This document shows, one piece after another, positions 8,675 to 18,728 of a stretch of 64,000 nucleotides of DNA. The stretch lies in contig CAWJES010000001.1 in the NCBI GenBank assembly GCA_963841965.1, forward strand, positions 248,001-312,000, read 5' to 3'. The DNA comes from Palsa-459 sp963841965 (GTDB lineage Bacteria; Actinomycetota; Acidimicrobiia; Acidimicrobiales; RAAP-2). The notes under the pieces were generated by a model. The model had not been told where the DNA came from. It made no database searches and was given only the letters and a program-made list of their open reading frames with translations. The stretch's first letter is position 1. Every line of letters starts with the position of its first letter. The position numbers were made by a program, and so were the translations under genes.

Positions 8675-11590
8675 TCAGCGGGCCACAGCCGTGCCGGCGG
8701 CCTTCGCGGCCGTCCGGGCGCCCCTCTTCGCCGCGGCGGGCGCCTTCTCGAGCAGCGGACGGAGCACCGCGCCGGTGTGGCTCTCGGGATGCGCGGAGAC
8801 CTCCTCGGGCGTCCCTTCCGTCAGGAGCAGCCCTCCGCGCGCTCCACCCTCGGGACCGAGGTCGATGACCCAGTCCGCCGTCTTGATGACGTCGAGGTTG
8901 TGCTCGATCACGAGGACGGTGTTTCCCTGGTCGACCAGGCGCTCCAGCACCTCCAGCAGGCGGCGCACGTCCTCGAAGTGCAGGCCGGTGGTCGGCTCAT
9001 CGAGCACATAGAGCGTGTGGCCCGTCGGGCGCCTCGCGAGCTCGGTGGCCAGCTTGACTCGCTGGGCCTCGCCGCCCGACAGCGTCGGCGCGGGCTGGCC
9101 GAGCCGCACGTACCCGAGGCCCACGTCCACGAGTGTCTGGATGTGCCGCAGGATCGATGGCTGACGGTCGAAGAACTCCACGGCCTCCTGGGCCGGCATG
9201 GCGAGCACGTCCGCGATCGAGCGGCCCCGGAACAGGACCTCCAGCGTCTCGCGGTTGTAGCGAGCGCCGCCGCAGACCTCGCAGGGCACGTAGACGTCGG
9301 GAAGGAAGTGCATCTCGATCTTGATCGTCCCGTCGCCGGCGCACGCCTCGCACCGGCCGCCCTTCACGTTGAAGGAGAAGCGGCCTTGCTGGTAGCCGCG
9401 GACCTTCGCCTCGGGAGTCTCGGCGAAAAGCTTGCGCACCTTGTCGAAGACCCCCGTGTACGTCGCGGGGTTGGATCGCGGCGTCCGGCCGATCGGCTGC
9501 TGGTCGACCGCGACGACCTTGTCGATGAGCTCGGACCCGAGCACCTTGTCGTGCGCTGCCGGGAGGTCCTTCGCACGATGAACTGAGTGCAGCAGGGACT
9601 TGAGCAGGATCTCGTTGACGAGGGTCGACTTCCCCGACCCCGACACGCCTGTGACCGCGACGAGGCACCCCAGGGGGAACGAGACGTCGAGGTCCTTCAG
9701 GTTGTTGGCCCTCGCCCCGACGACCGTGAGCTCTCCGGCCTCGCGCGGGCGCCGGTGCGTCGGGAGCGGGATCGCCCGGCGCCCCGAGAGGTAGTCGCCG
9801 GTGATCGACGCCCTGTTGCGCTCGATCCCCTTGGGCCCCTCGACGGGACCGGAGTGCACCACCTGCCCTCCGTGCTCGCCCGCACCGGGACCGATGTCCA
9901 CAACGTGGTCCGCGGCGCGGATCGTCTCCTCGTCATGCTCGACGACGATGACGGTATTGCCGAGGTTGCGCAGCCGCTCCAGGGTCGCGATGAGCCGCTG
10001 GTTGTCTCGCTGGTGCAGCCCGATGGACGGTTCGTCGAGGACGTAGAGCACTCCGACCAGCCTCGAGCCGATCTGGCTCGCCAGACGGATCCGCTGGGCC
10101 TCGCCGCCCGACAGGGTCGCTGACGACCTCGACAACGACAGGTAGTCGAGCCCGACGTCGAGCAGGAACTGCGACCGCTCGAGGATCTCCTTGATCACCC
10201 GCTCGCCGATGATCGCCTCGCGCTCCGTCAGCTGGATCGAGGAGAAGAACTCGACGAACTCCGAGATGGAGAGATCGCAGACCTGCGCGATCGATCGGTC
10301 GAGGACGGTGACCGCGAGTGAGGAGGGCTTCAGTCGTGCGCCGCCGCACGCAGGGCACTCCACCTCGCGCATGAACGCCTCGATCTGTTCGCGCGACCAG
10401 TCCGAGTCGGCCTCGCCGTGCCGGCGCTCCAACCAGCCGATGATCCCCTCGAAGTTCGCCTCGTAGCTGCGCACCCGGCCGTATCGGTTCTTGTAGCGGA
10501 CCTGCACCGGCGTCCCGCCTGCGCCGTGGAGCAGCAGGGCACGGTCCTTCTCGCGCAGCTTGCGCCACGGCGTCTCGAGGCTGAACTTCCCGAGCTCGGC
10601 GGCTCCCGCGAGCAGGCCGGTGAAGAACCCCGTGCGCGCCCCGGCCCAGGGCGCCACGGCGCCCTCACTGATCGAGAGCGACGTGTCGGGGACAACGAGG
10701 TCCGCGTCCACCTGGTACCGGGTTCCGAGCCCGGCGCAGGTCGGGCATGCCCCGTAGGGCGAGTTGAACGAGAAGTCCCTCGGCGCGGGCTCGTCGAAGC
10801 TGATGCCGCAGTCCGCGCAGGCGAGCTGCTCGGAGAATGCCAGCTCCTCGGTGGGCGCGCCGTCCTCGTCGACCACCGCAACCGATGCGGATCCCGAGCC
10901 CAGGCGAAGCGCCGTCTCGACGGACTCCGTGAGGCGCTGGCGCATGCCCTCGCGCACCACGAGCCGGTCCACCACCACCTCGATGGTGTGCTGCTCATAT
11001 CGAGCGAGGTCCACCGCGGCGCGGTCCGTCAGCTCCAGGACCGTGTCGTCGACGCGCACCCTCGAGAACCCCTGCTTCGCGAGGTCGTCGAGGAGCGTGT
11101 GGTACTCGCCCTTGCGGCCGCGCACGACGGGGCCGAGCACCAAGAGGCGCGCCCCTTCCCCGAGGGCCAGGACCTGATCGACGATCTGCTGGGGGGTCTG
11201 TCGGCCGACCTCCTTGCCGCAGTTGGGGCAGTGCGGCCTGCCGATCCGCGCGAACAGGAGACGCAGGTAGTCGTAGACCTCGGTGACGGTCCCGACCGAA
11301 CTTCGGGGATTCCTCGACGCAGATTTCTGGTCGATCGAGATCGCGGGCGACAGCCCCTCGATGAAGTCCACGTCGGGCTTGTCCATCTGCCCGAGGAACT
11401 GGCGGGCGTAGGCGGAGAGGCTCTCGACGTACCGGCGCTGCCCCTCGGCGTAGATCGTGTCGAACGCGAGGGAGGACTTGCCGGACCCCGAGAGCCCGGT
11501 GAAGACGACGAGCCGGTCCCGGGGGATCTCGAGGTGGACGTCCTTGAGGTTGTGCTCCCTCGCACCCCGAACGACAATCTGGTCCGCCAT
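8675..11590 (-). CDS. uvrA: Excinuclease ABC subunit UvrA
   Basis: A 971-residue damage-recognition ATPase with two ABC modules. The first has Walker A GLSGSGKSSLAFDT (about 31-44) and signature LSGGEAQRIRLASQIG. The second has Walker A GVSGSGKSTLVNE, GGRCEACAGDGT (zinc motif) and LSGGEAQRVKLATEL. The first zinc module shows CPNCGKEV. The C-terminus has an Ala/Lys-rich tail. The ATG at 11590 lies 10 bases after the uvrB stop with no Shine-Dalgarno sequence. A TAACCT -10-like box seven bases upstream suggests an internal leaderless promoter. The gene is intact over 2.9 kb. Confidence 0.97.
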   Translation of the reverse strand: MADQIVVRGAREHNLKDVHLEIPRDRLVVFTGLSGSGKSSLAFDTIYAEGQRRYVESLSAYARQFLGQMDKPDVDFIEGLSPAISIDQKSASRNPRSSVGTVTEVYDYLRLLFARIGRPHCPNCGKEVGRQTPQQIVDQVLALGEGARLLVLGPVVRGRKGEYHTLLDDLAKQGFSRVRVDDTVLELTDRAAVDLARYEQHTIEVVVDRLVVREGMRQRLTESVETALRLGSGSASVAVVDEDGAPTEELAFSEQLACADCGISFDEPAPRDFSFNSPYGACPTCAGLGTRYQVDADLVVPDTSLSISEGAVAPWAGARTGFFTGLLAGAAELGKFSLETPWRKLREKDRALLLHGAGGTPVQVRYKNRYGRVRSYEANFEGIIGWLERRHGEADSDWSREQIEAFMREVECPACGGARLKPSSLAVTVLDRSIAQVCDLSISEFVEFFSSIQLTEREAIIGERVIKEILERSQFLLDVGLDYLSLSRSSATLSGGEAQRIRLASQIGSRLVGVLYVLDEPSIGLHQRDNQRLIATLERLRNLGNTVIVVEHDEETIRAADHVVDIGPGAGEHGGQVVHSGPVEGPKGIERNRASITGDYLSGRRAIPLPTHRRPREAGELTVVGARANNLKDLDVSFPLGCLVAVTGVSGSGKSTLVNEILLKSLLHSVHRAKDLPAAHDKVLGSELIDKVVAVDQQPIGRTPRSNPATYTGVFDKVRKLFAETPEAKVRGYQQGRFSFNVKGGRCEACAGDGTIKIEMHFLPDVYVPCEVCGGARYNRETLEVLFRGRSIADVLAMPAQEAVEFFDRQPSILRHIQTLVDVGLGYVRLGQPAPTLSGGEAQRVKLATELARRPTGHTLYVLDEPTTGLHFEDVRRLLEVLERLVDQGNTVLVIEHNLDVIKTADWVIDLGPEGGARGGLLLTEGTPEEVSAHPESHTGAVLRPLLEKAPAAAKRGARTAAKAAGTAVAR

Positions 11591-11597
11591 CCGGCGG

Positions 11598-11603
11598 AGG
11601 TTA
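11598..11603 (-). promoter_or_regulatory. -10 box of a probable leaderless uvrA promoter (TAACCT)
   Basis: On the minus strand TAACCT lies exactly 7 bases before the uvrA ATG. Its TAA is the stop codon of uvrB. This spacing matches other leaderless starts in the window. It would allow uvrA to be transcribed apart from uvrB. Confidence 0.45.
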
Positions 11604-13653
11604 CCGGGCGGTCGTGACAGGCCCTTCCTGCTCGACCTCCGTGAGGAGCCCGACCACCTCGTGGAGCTCATCGCGAAGCGCCGCCGCCTCCTCGAACCTG
11701 AGCTGCTCGGCAGCGGCCAGCATCTCCTTCTCGAGCCGGCTCGCCTCCTCTCGCAGGCTCTCCAGCTCGTGACCCCTGGCGGGAAGGTGAGGTTGGCCCG
11801 GACTGCGCCGCGGGGGACGGCGCGATGGCGGCTGCTCAGACGTGGCGCTGCGCAGCCTCCCGAGGATGTCGCGCACCGCGGTCGTGATCGACTGGGGATC
11901 GATGCCGTTCGCCGCGTTGTGCGCCAGCTGGACCTCGCGCCTGCGCTCGGTGATCGAGAGCGCGGCGCGCATCGAATCGGTGATCGTGTCGGCGTAGAGG
12001 ACCGCACGCCCGCGGGCGTTCCTGGCCGCGCGACCGATGGTCTGGATCAGCGAGGAGCGGCTGCGCAGGAAGCCCTCCTTGTCGGCGTCGAGGATCGCGA
12101 CCAGGCCCACCTCAGGAAGGTCGAGGCCCTCACGCAGGAGGTTGATCCCCACGAGGACGTCGAACTCGCCCAGGCGCAGCGAGCGCAGGATCTCGATCCG
12201 CTCGATCGTGTCGATGTCCGAGTGCAGGTACTGGACCCGGACCCCGGCGTCGGCGAGGTAGGTGGTCAGGTCCTCCGCCATCTTCTTGGTCAGGGTCGTG
12301 ACGAGGACGCGGTCCCCCGCCTCCACGGTCCGCTCGATGCGTGCGCGCAGGTCGTCGATCTGCCCCCTCGTCGGGACGATCTCGACGGGCGGGTCGACGA
12401 GGCCCGTCGGCCTGATCACCTGCTCGACGACCGCGTCGGAGACCTCCTGCTCGTAGGGTCCGGGCGTCGCCGAGACGAAGACGGCCTGGGGGACGCGTTC
12501 GAGGAACTCCTCGAAGCGCAGCGGGCGGTTGTCGAGGGCCGAGGGCAGCCGGAAGCCGTGCTCGACGAGGACGTCCTTTCGCGACTTGTCACCCGCGTAC
12601 TGCCCGTTGAGCTGCGGCACCGCGACGTGGGACTCGTCGATCACCATCAGGAAGTCGGCGGGGAAGTAGTCGAGCAGGGTGTACGGCCGCTCGCCCGGCG
12701 CGCGGCCGTCCAGGTGCCGGCTGTAGTTCTCGATCCCTGCGCAGCTCCCCGTCTCCGCGAGCATCTCGAGGTCGTGCTCGGTCCGTGCCCTGAGCCGCTG
12801 CGTCTCGAGCAGCTTGCCCTGCGCCTGGAACTCCGCAAGCCGCTCCTGCAGCTCGGCCTCGATCGATGTGATCGCCCGGGCCATCGTCTCGTCTCCCGCG
12901 ACGTAGTGCGAGGCCGCGAAGATCGTCAGGTCCTCGACGGTGCCCCGCTCGTCGCCGGTGAGCGGGTCGAACAGCGCGATGCGCTCCAAGGTGTCGCGCG
13001 AAGAACGAGAGCCGCACCCCCTCCTGCTCGTAGCTCGGATGGACCTCGACGGTGTCCCCTCGGACGCGGAACGTGCCGCGAAGGAGCGTCATGTCGTTCC
13101 GCGAGTACTGCATGTCGACGAGCCGTCGCAGCAGCGCGCGCTGGTCGTACTCCTCGCCCCTCGTGACGGCGAGCATCCGGTCGCGGTACTCGTCGGGCGA
13201 ACCGAGTCCGTAGATGCACGACACCGACGCGACGACGACCGTGTCGCGCCTCGTCAGGAGCGAGGAGGTCGCGGCGTGGCGCAACCGGTCGATCTCGTCG
13301 TTGATCGACGAGTCCTTCTCGATGAAGGTGTCGGTCCGCGCGATGTACGCCTCGGGCTGGTAGTAGTCGTAGTAGGAGACGAAGAACTCCACGCGATTGT
13401 CGGGCAGCATCTCGCGCAGTTCCGCCGCAAGTTGCGCCGCGAGGGACTTGTTCGGCTCGAGGATCAACGTGGGTCGCTGGAGTCGCTCGATCACCCACGC
13501 GATCGTCGCGGTCTTTCCCGATCCCGTGATTCCCTCCAGCGTCTGGAAGCGCAGGCCGTCCTGCGCGCCCTGTGCCAGCGCGTCGATGGCAGCCGGCTGG
13601 TCGCCCGCCGGCTGGAAGGGTGACTGGACGCGAAAGGCGCGGTCCACCGTCAC
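11601..13653 (-). CDS. uvrB: Excinuclease ABC subunit UvrB (one frame break)
   Basis: The helicase-like damage verifier of nucleotide-excision repair, about 683 residues after repair. The N-terminal part has FQPAGDQPAAID, Walker A EGITGSGKT, the beta-hairpin FVSYYDYYQPEAYI, and EKDSSINDEIDRLRH. The C-terminal part has DESHVAVPQ, VSATPGPYE, GINLLREGLDLPEV, QTIGRAARN and a UVR tail. The two parts lie in different frames, joined near 12996-12999: reading RLSFF then D-T-L-E-R-I-A-L-F-D-P-L needs one base removed from GCGC. The start is GTG at 13653, with GGAGG 6 bases upstream and a 4-base overlap with coaE. A sequencing error is the likeliest cause, since both halves are fully conserved. Confidence 0.93.
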
Positions 13654-14246
13654 GTCGCCTCCAGCCGCCGCCACAGCGCATCGACCTCGGCCTCGAGGTC
13701 TGTAGGCGATCCGGAGTTGTCGATGACGATGTCGGCGAGCGCGACCCGCTCCTCGCGGGAGATCTGCGCCCCCATACGGCGCTCCGCGTCGCGGCGGGTG
13801 AACTCGCGCTGCGTCATCAGGCGGTCGAGCGCGACCTCCTCGGGGCAGTCCACGCAGATCACCGCGTCGACGTCCAGGGATCCCCGGTGCTCCATGCGAA
13901 ACAGCGGGATCGCCACGACCACGACCCCGGCGTGCTCGCGAGCCTCACCGACGCGGCGGGCCATCTCCACGGCGATCGCCGGATGCAGGATCGCGTTGAG
14001 CCGCGCCGTGGCCTCGGGGCCCTCGAACGCGACGGCGGCGAGCGCCGCTCGGTCGAGCGTCCCGTCCGCTGCGATGATCGAGTCCCCGAAGGCGGCCTGC
14101 AGAAGCCCAAGTGGCGCGCCGCCGGGCGCCACGACGTCGCGCGCGACCACATCGGCGTCGACGACAACCGCTCCGCGGGCGGCCAGCAGGTCGGTGACCG
14201 CCGTCTTCCCGCTTCCGATCCCCCCGATGACCGCCACCGTCGGCAT
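13650..14246 (-). CDS. coaE: Dephospho-CoA kinase
   Basis: A 198-residue P-loop kinase that phosphorylates dephospho-CoA, the last step of CoA synthesis. It shows Walker A GGIGSGKTAV (8-17), VVDADVVARDVV, the LNAILHPAI helix, and IPLFRMEHRG followed by VDAVICVDCP. Short CoaE without the C-terminal GrpB-like domain seen in mycobacteria. The ATG at 14246 has a TAGCGT box exactly 6 bases upstream, so it is probably leaderless. coaE-uvrB-uvrA runs as a unit. rpsA, its usual upstream neighbour, is 17 kb away. Confidence 0.96.
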   Translation of the reverse strand: MPTVAVIGGIGSGKTAVTDLLAARGAVVVDADVVARDVVAPGGAPLGLLQAAFGDSIIAADGTLDRAALAAVAFEGPEATARLNAILHPAIAVEMARRVGEAREHAGVVVVAIPLFRMEHRGSLDVDAVICVDCPEEVALDRLMTQREFTRRDAERRMGAQISREERVALADIVIDNSGSPTDLEAEVDALWRRLEAT

Positions 14247-14252
14247 CTCGCC

Positions 14253-14258
14253 ACGCTA
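14253..14258 (-). promoter_or_regulatory. -10 box of leaderless coaE-uvrB promoter (TAGCGT)
   Basis: TAGCGT on the minus strand, then 6 bases, then the coaE ATG. Transcription would begin at or next to the ATG. No -35 box is apparent. It lies in the 111-base divergent gap with the AftD-like gene. Confidence 0.5.
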
Positions 14259-14341
14259 GAGGCACGCTGCGACACACCGCGTCCCGATCCGGCGCGCACG
14301 AGAGGCCCGGATACTGCCAAAAGGCCGCCCGGCCGCTGTCG

Positions 14342-14347
14342 TACACT
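14342..14347 (+). promoter_or_regulatory. Candidate -10 box for the AftD-like gene (TACACT)
   Basis: TACACT lies 10 bases before the GTG at 14358, which would leave a leader of only 3-4 bases. No Shine-Dalgarno sequence precedes the GTG. It is weaker than the exact N6/N7 cases elsewhere in the window. Confidence 0.35.
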
Positions 14348-14357
14348 CGATCTGCCC

Positions 14358-17300
14358 GTGACCCTGCTGACGCCGAGCACCAAGGATTCCGCTGTCGAAA
14401 GCGGCGCCGCCGGCGTCGACCGGGGCCGCTCGCCCTGGTGGCACCTCCTCGTCCTCGCCGCGGTCGCCTGGATCCCGTTCCTCTACACCCACCCGGGCTA
14501 CATCGCCGCCGACACGAAGGCCTACCTCTACCTGGACCCCGCCACCCTCGTGCGCTCGGCGCGGTACATGTGGAACCCGAACGTCGCGATGGGCACGGTC
14601 ACCCACCAGAACATCGGCTACCTGTTCCCCATGGGACCGTGGTACTGGCTCCTCCACGTCCTGCACGTCCCCACCTGGATCGCCCAGCGCCTCTGGATGG
14701 GCACCCTGCTGTTCGCTGCGGGCACCGGCGTGCGCTACCTCGCACGGCTGCTCGGCATCGGTCCGTGGGGCCAGCTCGCAGCAGCCCTGCCGTACATGCT
14801 CTCCCCCTTCATCGTCGACTACATCGCGCGGACGTCGGCCATCCTCATGCCCTGGGCTGGTCTCGGGTGGATGCTCGGCTTCACCGTGCTGGCCGTCCGT
14901 CGCGGCGGCTGGCGCTACCCGGCCCTGTTCGCCCTCGTCGTCGCGCTCGTCGGGGGCATCAACGCCACCTCGATCCTGCTCGTCGGCCTCGCACCGATCG
15001 TGTGGCTCGTCATGGCGGGCTGCCGTCGAGAGGCATCGTGGGGCCGCATCGGCACGGTGGCGCTCAAGACGGGATTCCTGTCCCTCGTCGTGTCGCTCTG
15101 GTGGATCGCGGGCCTCTGGGCGGAGGGGGCCTTCGGCATCGACGTGCTCCGCTACACCGAGACGTTCCCGACCGTCACGTCGACATCCCTTTCCTCCGAG
15201 GTCCTGCGGGGCCTCGGCTACTGGTACTTCTACGGCAACGACGCGATCCAGCCCTGGACCCAGGAGTCCTCGGTCTACATGTTCCACTCGCTCGCGGTGC
15301 TGCTCAGCTTCGCGATCCCGGCGATCGGCCTCCTGAGCGCCGCGTTCATCCGCTGGCGCTACCGCGCGTTCGCCGTGGTTGTCTCGATCATCGGCGTCGT
15401 GGCCGCCGTCGGTGCATACCCGCTGACGAGTCCCTCCCCGCTCGGCCGGGCGATCGAGGCCGCGGGCGAGAACTCGACCATCGGGCTCGCCATGCGCTCG
15501 AGCAACCGGGTCATCCCGCTCGTCGTGCTCGGGCTCTCGCTGCTGACGGGCGCCGCGGTGAGCGCTCTCGCCTCCTGGCGGCAACGGGCGCCCGTGCTCG
15601 CCGCGGTCCTCGTCGGGGTGCTCGCCTGCCTCAACCTCTCGCCGTTCTTCGAGGGGAAGATTGTCGCGACGAACCTCATGTTCCCCGAGGCTCTGCCCGG
15701 CTACGTCACCTCCGCCGCCGACTACCTGAACAGCGCGGGCACGACACCCGTGCTCGGGATCCCGGGCCTCGGGTTCGGCTACTACCGCTGGGGGGTCACG
15801 ATGGACTCCGTCTGGCCCGGCCTGCTCACCCGGCCATACATCAGCCGCCAGGCCGTCGTGCAGGGCGAGCCTGCGAGCGCGAACCTCCTTCGCGCCCTCG
15901 ACGAGTCGATCCAGGACGGGATCTTCACCCCATCCACCCTCGCCCCGATGGCCCGGCTGATGGGCGCCGGGGACGTCCTGCTCCAGTCCGACGAGCAGTA
16001 CGAGCGCTTCGGCGGCCCCCGCCCCCAGACGCTCTGGCTCCAGCTCCAGCCGACGCCCGCCGGCCTGACCCTCGTGAAGGGATTCGGGCCCGACACACCC
16101 CAGGGGACCGAGGTCGGTCCCATCATCGACGAGAGCCAGCTGGCGATCCCGCCAGGTGCCAGCTATCCCCAGGCGCTCTACGTCTACGCGGTGGCGAATC
16201 CACGAGCGCTGTTGCGCACCGAGTCGATCGACACGCCCATCGTGCTCGCCGGTGACGGCGAGGGCATCCTCCTCGCGTCGAGCTTCGGGCTGCTGGACGG
16301 CTCGCCCCGTGCGATCGTCTACTCCGCATCGAGGACGCCGGCGCAGATCGCGGGGCTGGCGGCGCGGCATGGCTCCCTGCTCGTCCTGACGGACACCAAC
16401 GCCAAGCGGCTCGACTCGTGGGGCACGCTGCAGACCACCTACGGCTACGTCGAGCAGGCGGGCGAGCAGCCGCTGGTGAGCAACCCGGCCGAGCAGCCGC
16501 TGGCGATCTTCGAGAACCAGTCGCCGTCGACGCAGACCGTGCTGCAGGTCCAGGGCATCAGGAGCGTCCAGGCCTCGGGCTACGGCAACGCGGTCGCCAA
16601 CGCGCCCGAGGACCAGCCTTTGAACGCCGTCGACGGGAACCCGCTCACCGCCTGGACCGTCGGGGCGTTCTCCGATCCGCGCGGCCAGTACCTGAAGGTG
16701 CAGTTCCTCAAGCCGACCCGCGTGTCGCAGGTGACCCTGCTCCAGCCCCAGACGGGACCGCGCAACCGCGCGATCACCCACGCCACGCTCACGTTCTCCA
16801 ACGGGACCGAGGTCCCCGTGGCGCTCGGGCCCTCCTCGCTGAGCACCGGCCAGACCGTCCGGTTCCCCGCCCGACTGAGCAGCTCGCTGACGGTCACGAT
16901 CACGGACATGACCGGGTCGAAGACCGACCTCAGCGGCTACAGCGGCGTCGGGTTCGCCGAGGTCTCGGTACCGGGCGTGGGACCGGTCACCTCGACGCTG
17001 CGGATGCCGACGGACCTGCTCGCAGGTGCGGGAACGGCGGGCGACCGCGACCCGCTCGACATCCTCATGCACCGGCTCCGAGCTGCGACGATCCCGCCGC
17101 GGACCGATCCGGAGCTTGCGATGTCACGCACCTTCACGCTACCGTCGGCCCGCACCTTCAGCGTCTCGGGCACGTCGGCGATCTCGACGCTCATCTCGGA
17201 TAGCCAGCTGGACGCATTGCTCGGCAGGGGGCAGGGATCTGGGCTCCGCGTCGTCTCGACATCGAGCAGCTCCCGGCTCGCTGGCGACCTCAACGCCGGG

Positions 17301-18728
17301 TCGTGGTCCGCCTTCGACGCCGATCCCGCGTCGTCGTGGATCTCCGCCTTCACGGCTCCCGACCCCCCGTGGCTGTCGGCCACGCTCTCCTCAGCGACGA
17401 CCATCTCGTCGGCGACGCTCCAGGTGCTCAACGACCAGCGCCACAGCGTGCCGACCTCGGTCACCGTGTCGACGGAGCGGGGCCAGCATGTGACGGTCCC
17501 GATCGTCGTGCCCCCTGCGCCCGCCGGCGCCACCCAGGGCGCGGTCTCGACCGTCCACCTCTCCTTCGCGCCCCTCACGGGCACGACCTTCCGGTTCACG
17601 TTCCCGACACTCGCGTCGGAGCTGACGACCGACCACATCTCGGGGCGGCCCACCCAACTCCCCGTCGGCATCGCCACGATCGCGCTGCCCGGCGTCCCTC
17701 CGGCCACCACCCCGGCAACCTTCACGAGCGGCTGTCTGCGCGGGCTTGTCGATGTCGATGCGAGGCCCGTCCCCGTGTCGGTGTCTGGCTCGACCGCAGC
17801 CGCGCTCGACCAGGACGAGATGACCGTCGCGCCGTGCGGGGCCCCGGTCACCCTCAGGTCGGGCACCCATGTCGTGACGACGGCGCCGGGCTACAGCACG
17901 GGCTTCAACCTCAACACCCTCGAGCTCAGCGCACCGGGTGCGCCGAGCTCACCCGCATCGCCCGCGACACCCGTGCAGCCAACCGCGGTGGTCTCGAACG
18001 TCCGATGGATCAACCCCGTGTCGCTCAGCGCCACCGTCGGTGCGCAGAAGACTCCCTCGTGGCTCGTGCTCAACCAGAGCTTCAGCTCCGGATGGCGCGC
18101 GACACTCGATGGCCACGATCTCGGATCCCCGTCGCTCATCGACGGCGGGTTCACGGCGTGGCGGCTTCCTGCGACGACGGGCGCAGCCGCGCTCACGATC
18201 GACTGGGCGCCCCAGCACACGGTGGACATCGCGCTCATCGCGAGCGCGCTCGGGATGCTCGCCGTCCTGGTCATCCTCGCCTTCACCGTGTCACGGCGCC
18301 GGAGGGTCCGCACCCACGGCCCGGATCTCGATGACGTCCCGCTCCTGTCGCTCCCGTGGACGAGCCCAGGGGCGCCCGCCCTCCTCCTGGCTGGCGGTGC
18401 CGTGCTGGTCGGGATGGTGATCTCGGGTCCCGCCGTCGCCCTCGTGACGGTCCCACTGCTCGCCCTCGCGGTGTGGCGTCCCAGACTGCGCGCGGTGCTC
18501 GTCCTCGCACCCGTGGTGCTCCTCGCCATCACCGGGCTGTACATGGTCGAGGCGCAGGGGCGCCACAGCTGGACGCACGACATCCAGTGGCCCAGCCACT
18601 TCGGGGTGGCCAACACCCTCGCGTGGGTCGCACTGTGTGCGCTGCTGGTGGACGTCGCGGCATACGGCGACGGCGGGACGCCGCGAACGGGTGCCCCTCG
18701 CGGCCGCCGCGCCCGGGCCCGGCGATGA
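14358..18728 (+). CDS. AftD-like alpha-(1->3)-arabinofuranosyltransferase (GT53/DUF3367)
   Basis: A 1456-residue giant membrane glycosyltransferase. Residues about 30-440 form a GT-C core of many helices with the AADTKAYLYLDPATLVRS block typical of the DUF3367/AftD N-terminus. Two extracytoplasmic discoidin (F5/8 type C)-like carbohydrate-binding domains follow: about 745-800 (VDGNPLTAWTVGAFSDP) and 964-1015 (FDADPASSWISAF). Four or more C-terminal helices lie between 1289 and 1437. AftD transfers arabinofuranose from decaprenyl-phosphoarabinose to mycobacterial arabinan. The substrate here is unknown. The start is GTG at 14358. The gene is intact over 4.4 kb despite frame breaks nearby. It overlaps the next methyltransferase gene by 38 bases. 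Confidence 0.85.
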   Translation: MTLLTPSTKDSAVESGAAGVDRGRSPWWHLLVLAAVAWIPFLYTHPGYIAADTKAYLYLDPATLVRSARYMWNPNVAMGTVTHQNIGYLFPMGPWYWLLHVLHVPTWIAQRLWMGTLLFAAGTGVRYLARLLGIGPWGQLAAALPYMLSPFIVDYIARTSAILMPWAGLGWMLGFTVLAVRRGGWRYPALFALVVALVGGINATSILLVGLAPIVWLVMAGCRREASWGRIGTVALKTGFLSLVVSLWWIAGLWAEGAFGIDVLRYTETFPTVTSTSLSSEVLRGLGYWYFYGNDAIQPWTQESSVYMFHSLAVLLSFAIPAIGLLSAAFIRWRYRAFAVVVSIIGVVAAVGAYPLTSPSPLGRAIEAAGENSTIGLAMRSSNRVIPLVVLGLSLLTGAAVSALASWRQRAPVLAAVLVGVLACLNLSPFFEGKIVATNLMFPEALPGYVTSAADYLNSAGTTPVLGIPGLGFGYYRWGVTMDSVWPGLLTRPYISRQAVVQGEPASANLLRALDESIQDGIFTPSTLAPMARLMGAGDVLLQSDEQYERFGGPRPQTLWLQLQPTPAGLTLVKGFGPDTPQGTEVGPIIDESQLAIPPGASYPQALYVYAVANPRALLRTESIDTPIVLAGDGEGILLASSFGLLDGSPRAIVYSASRTPAQIAGLAARHGSLLVLTDTNAKRLDSWGTLQTTYGYVEQAGEQPLVSNPAEQPLAIFENQSPSTQTVLQVQGIRSVQASGYGNAVANAPEDQPLNAVDGNPLTAWTVGAFSDPRGQYLKVQFLKPTRVSQVTLLQPQTGPRNRAITHATLTFSNGTEVPVALGPSSLSTGQTVRFPARLSSSLTVTITDMTGSKTDLSGYSGVGFAEVSVPGVGPVTSTLRMPTDLLAGAGTAGDRDPLDILMHRLRAATIPPRTDPELAMSRTFTLPSARTFSVSGTSAISTLISDSQLDALLGRGQGSGLRVVSTSSSSRLAGDLNAGSWSAFDADPASSWISAFTAPDPPWLSATLSSATTISSATLQVLNDQRHSVPTSVTVSTERGQHVTVPIVVPPAPAGATQGAVSTVHLSFAPLTGTTFRFTFPTLASELTTDHISGRPTQLPVGIATIALPGVPPATTPATFTSGCLRGLVDVDARPVPVSVSGSTAAALDQDEMTVAPCGAPVTLRSGTHVVTTAPGYSTGFNLNTLELSAPGAPSSPASPATPVQPTAVVSNVRWINPVSLSATVGAQKTPSWLVLNQSFSSGWRATLDGHDLGSPSLIDGGFTAWRLPATTGAAALTIDWAPQHTVDIALIASALGMLAVLVILAFTVSRRRRVRTHGPDLDDVPLLSLPWTSPGAPALLLAGGAVLVGMVISGPAVALVTVPLLALAVWRPRLRAVLVLAPVVLLAITGLYMVEAQGRHSWTHDIQWPSHFGVANTLAWVALCALLVDVAAYGDGGTPRTGAPRGRRARARR

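Noticed and set aside
14256..17072. A 938-codon open frame antisense to the AftD-like gene
   Set aside because: It mirrors the GC-rich codon structure of the plus-strand gene, has no recognisable domains, and the plus-strand product has clear GT53 and discoidin motifs.
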